This document shows, piece by piece, positions 57,344-64,000 of a DNA stretch of 64,000 bases (its first letter is position 1; every line of letters starts with the position of its first letter). The notes beneath the pieces are model-generated. The model searched no databases. It was not told the origin of the DNA and worked only from the letters and a program-made list of their open reading frames with translations. The translations under genes were made by a program, and so were the position numbers. This stretch comes from DATKNA01 sp963755755 (GTDB lineage Bacteria; Actinomycetota; Actinomycetes; Actinomycetales; Kineosporiaceae), in contig CAVWLJ010000003.1 of the NCBI GenBank assembly GCA_963755755.1, positions 119,832-183,831 on the forward strand, given 5' to 3'.

Positions 57344-57787
57344 TCAGAAGGCCCTCCGGCGACGTGCCCGGTAGGTCTCCCAGAGGCTGTGGCGGTACTC
57401 CAGCGTCACCGCCTCGTACACCTCGCGGTCGAGGTACCACGGCACCGGCTCGGTGGGGATGTGCTGGAGCAGCGCGAGCAGGTGGTGGACCCGCGTCATC
57501 GGGTCACCGCCGGGGCCGCCGCGGGCGCGGGCGACGAGCTCGCGGCCGAACGGCGCGACCGCGATGCCGAGGTCCCCGACGCCGACCAGGCCGGCGCCGA
57601 CGAGGCGGCTCAGCGCCCCCTCGATCTCGTCGGCGGTGGGGATGAAGTGGAAGACGGCGTCCGCGTTGGCGATGAGCTCGGGCAGACCTGCGGGGGCGTC
57701 GAGAGTCCCCGAGAGCCGCGCGGTGGCGAGCACGACAGCGTCGGACAGCACCCAGACCGGGTCGGCAGAGTCCCCGGCCTTCGGCAC
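57344..57787 (-). CDS. Hypothetical protein, possible winged-helix
   Basis: 147 residues: VWVLSDAVVLATARLSGTLD, AVFHFIPTADEIEGALSRLV, GAGLVGVGDLGIAVAPFGRE and VPWYLDREVYEAVTLEYRHS. The first 90 residues look like an alpha-beta winged helix (helices followed by LVGVGDLGIAVAPFGRE). No family recognised. GTG start; the frame is intact. Convergent with ung. Confidence 0.6.
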   Translation of the reverse strand: MPKAGDSADPVWVLSDAVVLATARLSGTLDAPAGLPELIANADAVFHFIPTADEIEGALSRLVGAGLVGVGDLGIAVAPFGRELVARARGGPGGDPMTRVHHLLALLQHIPTEPVPWYLDREVYEAVTLEYRHSLWETYRARRRRAF

Positions 57788-58109
57788 GTTCGACTCGTCA
57801 GTCGACCTGCCCTGGTCTCCCCAGGGCAGCCACGCGATCCGTCACGCGCGCATTCCATCACGCCCGCGCGCAGCGGCGCGAGCAGCGGCCGCGACCCTTC
57901 CGGCACCTCTCCCGGCAGAGGAACGTGACGGACGTGTTCACAGCATGTGACATATGTTGTGCACCATTGCTACCGCTTAGAGCCGGAACTATGCTCATGG
58001 TAACCGGATGACCTGGTCAGAACCCGCCGCGGGGAGAAGCCGCGCGGCACTCTCCGTCACCGACCAGCCGGTATCGATTGCACGCCTCCCGCTGATCTGG
58101 AGGATGCCC
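57788..58109. other. Intergenic region with an SigA-like promoter
   Basis: No gene is convincing in these 322 bases. The stretch 57930-58000 is AT-rich, with a palindrome ACATATGT (57951-57958) and TTGCTA (57967-57972), 17 bases, TATGCT (57990-57995), a good promoter for the next gene with a leader of about 107 bases. Confidence 0.5.
57967..57995 (+). promoter_or_regulatory. Promoter TTGCTA-N17-TATGCT
   Basis: The hexamers fit actinobacterial SigA promoters (TAnnnT -10) with ideal spacing. The ACATATGT palindrome just upstream could be an operator. Confidence 0.55.
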
Positions 58110-58676
58110 ATGCTCGCGTCCCACTCCACACCCGTTCTCGAAGTCCGTCCCGCAGTGCCGTCGCAGGGCTCGGACGTCGAAGAGAGCGCGGCGCACCTGC
58201 TGCGCCTGTGCCTCGACCTGCAACTCGACGCCATGCTCCTCACGCTCGGCGCGCTCGCGGCAGATCCCGCCGCCGACGCGGCCACACCTACGCCGACCCC
58301 AGGCCCGCCCGCCCCGGGTGCGATGCCCTGGCGCCGGTGGATCGGCGAGGACGTCGACCTGGCGTGCCGGCTGGCGCGCGAGGCGATGGGCGGCGGCGCC
58401 GCTCTGCCCCCGACGCTGGGATCGGACCTCAGTCACGCGGTCCCGGTCACGACGATCGACGACCTCGTCGCCCGGTACTCCTCCATGCTCGGCCTGCTCG
58501 GCGACCTCTCGCGACGCAGCGAGGGCACGGCCCGGCCGGCCGGCCTCGACGAGGCGCTCACGCGGTGCGAGGCGCGGTTGGCGGAGCTCCGCGGCCACCG
58601 GCTGGTCGAGACGCCGCCGAGCGGGCTCGACCTGCGCGTCGAGCAGCACTACCTGCCCGGAGAGCTCCTGGGCTGA
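58110..58676 (+). CDS. Hypothetical helical protein (188 aa)
   Basis: LLRLCLDLQLDAMLLTLGAL, PWRRWIGEDVDLACRLAREA, TTIDDLVARYSSMLGLLGDL and LDEALTRCEARLAELRGHRL form an all-helical protein, perhaps a four-helix bundle. No motif recognised. ATG 58110 has GGAGG 6 bases upstream; an ATG at 58104 is too close to it and 58008 lies before the likely leader. The frame is intact. Confidence 0.65.
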   Translation: MLASHSTPVLEVRPAVPSQGSDVEESAAHLLRLCLDLQLDAMLLTLGALAADPAADAATPTPTPGPPAPGAMPWRRWIGEDVDLACRLAREAMGGGAALPPTLGSDLSHAVPVTTIDDLVARYSSMLGLLGDLSRRSEGTARPAGLDEALTRCEARLAELRGHRLVETPPSGLDLRVEQHYLPGELLG

Positions 58677-58872
58677 CCACCCGTTCCGAACCCGTGACCG
58701 GATCACCCCCTGCCCGGGGTCGATCCGGTCGCGTGCGTCCGGGGGTGTCCCTCACCGCAGGCCCGTGTACCGGACGTCGGACGACGAGGTGCGGGAAGGC
58801 CTCCGAGAGGACGTATTGCCGTCGTCGTCCGACGTTCGGGATGCGCGTGGCCCCGCGCGTCATCCTGGTCGC

Positions 58873-59350
58873 GTGACCACGATCGAACGTCTCGACCCCC
58901 GAAGACTGGAAGGTCCTGCGCGAGGTGCGACTCGCGGCGCTCACCGACGCCCCCTTCGCGTTCGCCTCCACCTTCGCTCGCGAGGCTGTCTTCGACGAGG
59001 AGCAGTGGCGGGGGCGCATCGAGGACGCGACGTACTTCGTGGCGCGGGACACCTCGCTGCAAGTGGTCGGCCTGGTCGCGGTCCTGACGAAGGACGCGAG
59101 CGAGAAGCATCTCGTCGCGATGTGGGTCGATCCGCGACAGCGAGGAGCCGGCGTGGCTGGGGCACTGCTCGAGGCCGCGCTCGCGTCGGCCCGGGCCGAC
59201 GCGGACGCCGTCACGCTCTGGGTCGCCGACGGTAACCCGCGGGCCCGGCGGTTCTACGAGAAGGCCGGCTTCCGCAGTACCGGCGAGCGACAGCCGCTGC
59301 CGAGCGCACCTCAGGTCGGCGAGGAGAAACTGCGCCTCAGCTTGCGATGA
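58873..59350 (+). CDS. GNAT-family N-acetyltransferase, one apparent frameshift
   Basis: About 158 residues. Start VTTIERLDP, then after dropping one C in a C-run (near 58903) EDWKVLREVRLAALTDAPFA. Acetyl-CoA site LVAMWVDPRQRGAGVAGALL, then VTLWVADGNPRARRFYEKAG and FRSTGERQPLPS. Typical RimI/GNAT length; substrate unknown. It stands alone between hypothetical genes. Confidence 0.8.
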
Positions 59351-59360
59351 GGCCGCCTCG

Positions 59361-59510
59361 CTGATCGGGCGACTGATCCAGGACGACCTCCTGCGGGCGA
59401 CGGCGGACGACGCGACCGCGATGCAGGTCGCTCTGGGCAACCTGGCCCAGCGACTCCACGCCGCCTACGGCGCCTATCCCGACGGTCCCCCGCAGTCACC
59501 ACTGCCGTAG
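59361..59510 (+). CDS. Possible small helical ORF without clear start
   Basis: The frame reads LIGRLIQDDLLRATADDATA, MQVALGNLAQRLHAAYGAYP and ends PQSPLP. Codon use is coding-like, but no ATG/GTG precedes the helical part except ATG 59421. It could be the end of a gene whose start was lost to a base error. Confidence 0.25.
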   Translation: MIGRLIQDDLLRATADDATAMQVALGNLAQRLHAAYGAYPDGPPQSPLP

Positions 59511-59536
59511 TCGCCCGCGTCGGGCATGATCTGCCG

Positions 59537-59858
59537 ATGCGGACCGAGGATCCCGACGAGGAACGCGACGGCCACGAGGAGCCCGCCTATCGGAGCACGC
59601 TGCGGATCGAGCTCGAGGACACCGTCGGGCCGGTCGGAGTGCGTCGCGAGCCGGTGGAGCGACGACGAGGGATGGGGCGTCGTCGAGGGCGCCGACGTTC
59701 CGGGCGGTTGCTGGGTGCACTTCAGCGTGGTGGACGTGCCCGGGTACCGGACGCTGCAGCCGGGGCAGGTCGTCGTCGTGGACTGGGAGGAGCGCGACCA
59801 GGACGGCTTCACCTACACCGCCACGCGGGTGTCGCTCCCGCCGGCGGCTCCTCGCTAG
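59537..59858 (+). CDS. Cold-shock-domain-like protein, one apparent frameshift
   Basis: About 106 residues. An acidic start (MRTEDPDEERDGHEEPAYRS) and, one base later in frame (near 59655), RWSDDEGWGVVEGADVPGGC, WVHFSVVDVPGYRTLQPGQV, DWEERDQDGFTYTATRVSLP, a divergent cold-shock fold in which the RNP aromatic pattern is partly kept (GWGVV, VHFS). CATGAT 6 nt before the ATG suggests a leaderless message. Confidence 0.6.
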
Positions 59859-59918
59859 CTCACCGAGCTCCCGCACCGCACTCGGCGTTCGGGACTGCCG
59901 CTTGCCACAATGCGAGGC

Positions 59919-60408
59919 GTGGACGCCGAGGCCGTCGAGGTCGCCGCGCACGACGACGTGGACGCCGTGGCGGCCTTGGCCGAGGTGCGTCGACAGAGCT
60001 ACGAGCCGCACCAGCCCCTGTTCTGGCGGCAGGCTGATGACGCTCTCGCCCGGCACACGGCGTATCTGCACGGTCTCGTGGACGACCCGCAGTGCATCTT
60101 CCTCGTGGCGCGGCACGGCCGAGCGCTCTCGGGCTTCGTGATCGGCCGACTGGTCCCGGCGCCGCCGGTGTACGAGCCGGGCGGCCTCACCTGTCTCGTC
60201 GACGACTTCGCCGTCGCCCGCGACGACGACTGGTCCGGGCTTGGGGTGCGCCTACTCCAGGACCTCGCCCGCCGCGCTCACGAGCGGGGCGCGGTACAGG
60301 CCGTCGTGGTGTCAGGTCGGTCACGACGAAGCGAAACGGCAGGCGCTGACGGCGGCGGGTCTGTCGGTCGCCAGTGAGTGGTGGGTCGGCCCTCTGGACC
60401 GCCTGTAA
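59919..60408 (+). CDS. GNAT-family N-acetyltransferase, one apparent frameshift
   Basis: About 162 residues. VDAEAVEVAAHDDVDAVAAL, QCIFLVARHGRALSGFVIGR, LTCLVDDFAVARDDDWSGLG, VRLLQDLARRAHERGAVQAV, then after a one-base skip near 60315 GHDEAKRQALTAAGLSVASE and WWVGPLDRL. The acetyl-CoA loop is unusual (WSGLGVRLL). GTG 59919 is 7 nt after CACAAT; ATG 59910 is the alternative. Confidence 0.75.
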
Positions 60409-60445
60409 CCGATGGGCGCGGTTCCCGGCGCTGCCGGCCGGGGGA

Positions 60446-60475
60446 GACGAGAGGGAGCCGGCACCGGGATTCGAC
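60446..60475. repeat. tRNA 3'-end-like direct repeat, left copy
   Basis: The segment 60453-60474 is identical over 22 bases to 62954-62975 and reads, on the minus strand, as a T-loop (TCGAATCCCGG-like) plus acceptor end. The similarity extends to the left with one gap. Its right flank differs from the other copy. Confidence 0.65.
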
Positions 60476-60505
60476 CCCGCTCCCGCGCGGGCCGTTCCAG
60501 AGCAG

Positions 60506-61340
60506 TCAGTGCGCTCGTTCAGGCAGCTCGAGCTCAGGCGTCGACTCGGACGCTGCCTTCCTGGCCGTGGAGAGGATGAGCTCGCTGACCGCGGCCGGGT
60601 CGTCGTTCATCGGCAGGTGGCCGCAGCCGGGCAGCTCCACGAGGGTCGTGTGGGCGGGCAGCTCGTCGAGGTGGCGTGACTGCCGCTTGAGCAGGACGTG
60701 GTCGCGCGAGCCGAAGGCGACGGTGACGGGGGCGACGATCGGCAGGGTCGAGCGGTAGCGGCGGTGGAGGGTGGCGTCGAAGACGGCGTCGAAGCCGGGG
60801 CTCTCACCGATCTCGTGCACCGCAGTGGCGGCGGAGTCCGGGGTCAGCCGCGTGGGGTGACCGACGGACTGGGCGAAGACGAGAGCGCGGCCGGGGCGGG
60901 TGCGGACGAGGCCGCGTGAGTGGCCTCCCGCCGTGGTGGGCAAGCCAGCGTGTGGCGCGCAGGCTGGCGCGGCAGTAGAGCGGGGTCTGGTCACGCCAGA
61001 GCCCGGCGGGCGCGAGCAGGGTCAGCGAGGCGACCGGCGTGAGCGCGGCGAGCTCGAGCGCGACCCACCCGCCGAGGGAGTTGCCGGCGACGTGCGCGGT
61101 GGTGACGCCGAGCTCGGCGAGCAGCGCGGCAACGGCCTCGGCGAGGGCGGCCGGGGTGGGCTCGACGTGCGCCGGGAGCGGGGCAGAGGCGCCGAACCCG
61201 GGCAGGTCGACGGCGATGACGTCGAAGTGCTGGGAGAGAGCAGGGACGACGGGATCCCAGGCCGAGCGCGAAAGTCCGAGCGCGTGCAGGAGCACGAGCG
61301 GCTGGCCGGAACCGATGCGGGTGTACGTGAGAGTGGGCAC
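60506..61340 (-). CDS. Alpha/beta hydrolase, one apparent frameshift
   Basis: About 278 residues. YTRIGSGQPLVLLHALGLSR, FDVIAVDLPGFGASAPLP, nucleophile elbow AHVAGNSLGGWVALELAALT, LLAPAGLWRDQTPLYCRASL, then after a one-base skip near 60925 VFAQSVGHPTRLTPDSAATA, VTVAFGSRDHVLLKRQSRHL and the catalytic His in LPGCGHLPMNDDPAAVSELI. Substrate unknown. It lies inside the 2.5-kb segment bounded by tRNA-like repeats. Confidence 0.82.
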
Positions 61341-61550
61341 ACGGACATGACGACCATGCCCTCGTGAATGTGACACCGGCCGGCGATCAGCGGGTCGGGC
61401 CACCAGGTCGCGCGCGATGCTCGACGACCAGCGGACGGCACTCGACAGCCTCAGCGGAGACCCGAAGGCGTTCGCACGATCACCACCTTCACCGAACACC
61501 GCGACCCGGGCTTCGCCATCGTCACCCGATGAGTCAGTGAGACGCGTGGG

Positions 61551-62486
61551 TTACGACTGGTTTCGGCTGTTGTGCGCGGCGAGCTGCTCGGTGATCGCCT
61601 TCAGGTAGCGGCGGCGGATGTCGGCGTGCTGGGTGATGTGTTCTGCGGTGACGAGGAGTTGGCCCGCGGCGCCGAGTTCCTCCGCGTGCTGGACGGCGTC
61701 GCTGTACCGGGTTGCCGCGCCAGTTGCATCAGCTGGGAGGTGTAGGCGCAGGGTGACCAGTTCCTGTCCGCGGGCGGCCGCCTCGAGTGCGTGAAGGCGT
61801 ATCTGGCGACGGCCCTCGGCGAACTCCTGGGCGGCGACGTTCAGGTTGCGGGCTATGTCGACGAGGTGGGACCACTGAGGTATCCCGAGGGGTCGCTGAT
61901 CGTTGCCCAGGAGCACGAGTTGTACCTCGCGGAGGAGGTCCTCCATGTGCGCTTTGGCCGCGACGAGTGGTTGCACCGGGAGATCCGGGATGACGATCTC
62001 GACCAGCGAGGGGGTGCCCTTCTTCGGGGGGTAGTCCGCGCTGTCGTCCCACATCGCCAGCAGCGCATCGACGTCATCCACCGGCGGGGACTCGACAGTG
62101 CCCGGGACGAGTTCGAACCAGACGGTCTTGCCGCCACCGGTGTTGCGGTGGGCACCCCAGCGCGTTGATATCGACTGGACCAGGGTCAGTCCACGGCCGC
62201 TGAGCGCGGCCGCGGCGAGGGTGCCGGCAGCCGGCAGGGTCGGGTTGCCGTCGATGACCTCCACGCGGACGCCTGCACCGCTGGCCTCCACTCGGACCTC
62301 GAACTCGGTGCCGGCGTGGATGATCGCGTTGGTGATCACTTCGGTGAGGAGCAGCTCAACGTCGTCCCGCAAGCCACTGAGACCCAGGGTGTGGAGGCGG
62401 TCGACGGCGAAGGAGCGCGCAGGGGCGAGGATCGCGGGGTCCGGCGGGTACAGCCGCCGAGCCGACTCACCGCCCACCCGAGCCAT
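61551..62486 (-). CDS. GHKL ATP-binding regulator (RsbW/SpoIIAB-like) with helical C-terminal domain
   Basis: 311 residues. HATPase_c_2 elements: LRDDVELLLTEVITNAIIHA (N-box), VRVEVIDGNPTLPAAGTLAA (D-box), LSGRGLTLVQSISTRWGAHR and GGKTVWFELVPG. From about residue 150 an unrecognised helical region follows (HLVDIARNLNVAAQEFAEGR, QHAEELGAAGQLLVTAEHIT, QHADIRRRYLKAITEQLAAH). It may be an anti-sigma kinase with its own sensor or output domain. ATG 62486 gives the compact start MARVGGESARRLY. The frame is intact. Confidence 0.75.
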   Translation of the reverse strand: MARVGGESARRLYPPDPAILAPARSFAVDRLHTLGLSGLRDDVELLLTEVITNAIIHAGTEFEVRVEASGAGVRVEVIDGNPTLPAAGTLAAAALSGRGLTLVQSISTRWGAHRNTGGGKTVWFELVPGTVESPPVDDVDALLAMWDDSADYPPKKGTPSLVEIVIPDLPVQPLVAAKAHMEDLLREVQLVLLGNDQRPLGIPQWSHLVDIARNLNVAAQEFAEGRRQIRLHALEAAARGQELVTLRLHLPADATGAATRYSDAVQHAEELGAAGQLLVTAEHITQHADIRRRYLKAITEQLAAHNSRNQS

Positions 62487-63200
62487 GCTAAGTGGACGAG
62501 GTTGGTCGCCTTCGGCTCCCCGCGCGTCAAGGCTCCGGGTCGGCTCCCCCACCTGGTGCGCGTTCAACACCTCGACACAGCCACGCACAGGCCCCGGCCG
62601 TCGGGTATCGGGGCTGACCTACGGCGTGCGGGCGGCAAAGTCGGCATAGGCCGTAGCGCTCCTGCCCATCGACGCTGTCCCGACCGGGCTACCCAAACGC
62701 GGTAATAGCGAAACGCCGGACGTCCGTCCGATGGCCTGGCCCGCGTCGTGGGTGCGCTCATCGGGGACCTGCTACCCATCCCCGTCGGTACGCCGACCCC
62801 GCCTCCAACATGCGGACCTAGGAGCACTCCCAGGACCACGCCCTGAGGGGTTCCGCCGAGGCTTTGCGCCGCCGTCGTGACACGGATGTGACATCGGAGG
62901 GCCAGGGCTCATGGTCGAGGACGGGACGCAACCCACTGACCTGGGAGAACGAGGGGAGCCGGCACCGGGATTCGAACCCGGAACCGCCCGATTAGTGGAC
63001 GGATGATGCGGTCGTTGCCCAATACCTGCCGTGAGCAGGGGAAACACCCGACCGCCGAAGTGGTCGGTCGGGGTCAACCTGGGTCCCGATGCGGTCGTTT
63101 CCTGTCCCTAAAGTGTCCCCGTGACGGCACCCGCGGGTGTCGACTGTGGTGCCCGGGATCGCTGACTCTTGTCAGCCGGGGCGACGGCTTTGTCGGCGGC
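62487..63200. other. Intergenic region without a supported gene
   Basis: 714 bases with no convincing reading frame; the frames present are Arg/Pro-rich shadows. It carries the right copy of the tRNA-like repeat. From 63010 to 63120 the strand pattern is low in coding bias. Confidence 0.4.
62946..62975. repeat. tRNA 3'-end-like direct repeat, right copy
   Basis: It matches the left copy (identity over 62954-62975). Here the T-arm is complete (CCGGG-TTCGAAT-CCCGG on the minus strand) and is followed by TGCCGGC. No acceptor 5' strand, D-arm or correct anticodon arm lies within 80 bases, so this is a tRNA fragment and not a gene. Confidence 0.65.
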
Positions 63201-64000
63201 TCATCCTCGTCCCCAAAGCTCGTAAGGGGCTGGCCCGGGGCGGAAGCCATGAGCGGCGACCATGGCGGCGGTGTCGTGGAACTCCCGGGCCAGCCGGTCC
63301 GGCTCGTGCGCGTCACTGCCGAAGCTGACGGTCTCGCCTCCTGCCTCCCGCCACCACTGCAGGATGCGCGGTGCCAGGGCGAGGTTGGTGTTCATCTCCA
63401 GGACCCGCCCGGATGCCGCCAGCGCTTCCAACGCTGCCCGGTGCTCGTCCTCCAGCTCCTCCGGATCTCGGCGGGGCCGTCGCCGGCCAAGAACGCAGCG
63501 GAAGGGGCCAGAACGGAAGGGCAGCCAGCGCGGTCACCTCGATCAGGTAGGCGCGCACAACCTCGATCGGCGATCGCTGCTCATAGGCCTGGGAGACCTC
63601 GACGTAGGCGCCGGAGTCGAGCGGCTCAGCGCGAAGGTCGGGCAAGGCGTGCACGGAGCCGAGGCATCGGTCGAAGTCTCCGCGCGCGAGCAGGTCCGCC
63701 ATGGGGGCCGGATGCCAGTGGGGTTCGCTGAGCTCGACACCGGACAGGACCCGCAGCTCGGGGAACTGCCGGCGGCAGTCCTCCAGGCACTCCAGGTAGC
63801 CCTCGACGTCGAGGGGCTCGCCGAGGAACGTGCCGCCGGGCGAGACGCGGCCACGGACGCCTGGGGGCACCTCGGCGTCGTGAAGTTGCCAGGGGGTGAA
63901 GTCGGCGTGCTCGGTGAACGCCAGGGATCGCAGCCCGATCTGCACGGCGCGAGCGCACGTTGCCCGCATGTCCCCGCGTGGCGCGTCCCAGGACCACTGG
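63201..64000 (-). CDS. PHP-domain phosphoesterase (histidinol-phosphatase-like), 5' end outside window, apparent frameshift
   Basis: The frame enters from the right edge as WSWDAPRGDMRATCARAVQI, the region after the first PHP histidines, so only about 10 residues are missing. LRSLAFTEHADFTPWQL, LRVLSGVELSEPHWHPAPMA, DRCLGSVHALPDLRAE, then after a shift near 63455 EHRAALEALAASGRVLEMNT, NLALAPRILQWWREAGGETV and SFGSDAHEPDRLAREFHDTA. The metal ligands in TEHAD and GSDAH are present; the expected His in the middle block is unclear because the frame is disturbed. Substrate unknown. Confidence 0.8.

Noticed and set aside
62564..62839. 91-codon minus-strand frame
   Set aside because: No ribosome site, no recognisable motif, Arg/Pro/Gly-rich and overlapping a region with no coding bias.
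62940..63030. Complete tRNA gene on the minus strand
   Set aside because: The T-arm and acceptor 3' strand are present, but no matching acceptor 5' strand, D-arm or anticodon loop with U33 could be built.

Overview
The window is about 72-75% GC with GTG/ATG starts, dense short-spaced genes and actinobacterial marker families: an Rv0862c-like protein beside an XPB helicase, MurT/GatD, DUF3263, a DUF222 HNH protein and a PhoP-type regulator. It most likely comes from an actinomycete, perhaps Pseudonocardiales; the order is an inference. No rRNA, complete tRNA, CRISPR array or transposase was seen.

Layout. 1-4.1 kb: Rv0862c-like protein and XPB helicase. 4.2-7.0 kb: a flavin electron-transfer cassette (ferric-reductase-like enzyme, FMN-binding lipid- or membrane-anchored protein, ApbE flavin transferase). 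7.0-12.3 kb: a DUF4062-STAND ATPase, a membrane protein and a receiver/glutaredoxin/thioredoxin-reductase-like fusion. 12.3-16.9 kb: response regulator, histidine kinase, HtrA protease, HD phosphohydrolase. 17-24 kb: a broken HNH gene, an anchored alpha/beta hydrolase, DUF4031, a HelD/HelR-type RNA polymerase remodeller. 24-28 kb: PadR regulator, hydrolase, drug-type ABC exporter, XRE regulator. 28-39 kb, minus strand: a form II (AYRGAGR-type) carbon monoxide dehydrogenase-like cluster coxS-L-M-G, then xdhC, coxE, a DinB-like gene and coxD, headed by a ROK repressor. 39-41.8 kb: xylA-xylB, divergent from that repressor. 41.9-45.3 kb: MEDS-STAS sensor and molybdenum cofactor genes moaA, moaD, moaE and a MobA-like transferase. 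45.3-50 kb: groEL with two CIRCE operators, MarR and a 14-TM MFS exporter. 50-57.8 kb: standalone family A polymerase, gatD-murT, cold-shock protein, LytR_C protein, DUF3263, ung. 58-64 kb: acetyltransferases, hydrolase, ATP-binding regulator and a PHP-domain protein cut by the right edge.

How the parts fit. The cox genes need molybdopterin cytosine dinucleotide, and moaA/D/E, the MobA-like protein and XdhC supply and insert that type of cofactor. The ROK repressor lies between xylAB and coxD and overlaps coxD by 4 bases, so xylose control and the cox accessory operon may be transcriptionally linked. Its probable operator is an inverted repeat spanning the xylR-xylA intergenic region.

Data quality. 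About half the genes, including xylA, moaA/D/E and coxL, can be read at full length only by changing frame, and nearly every change is resolved by skipping one base next to an identical base. This looks like residual insertion errors in the sequence and not gene decay. Such genes are listed with corrected spans and flagged.
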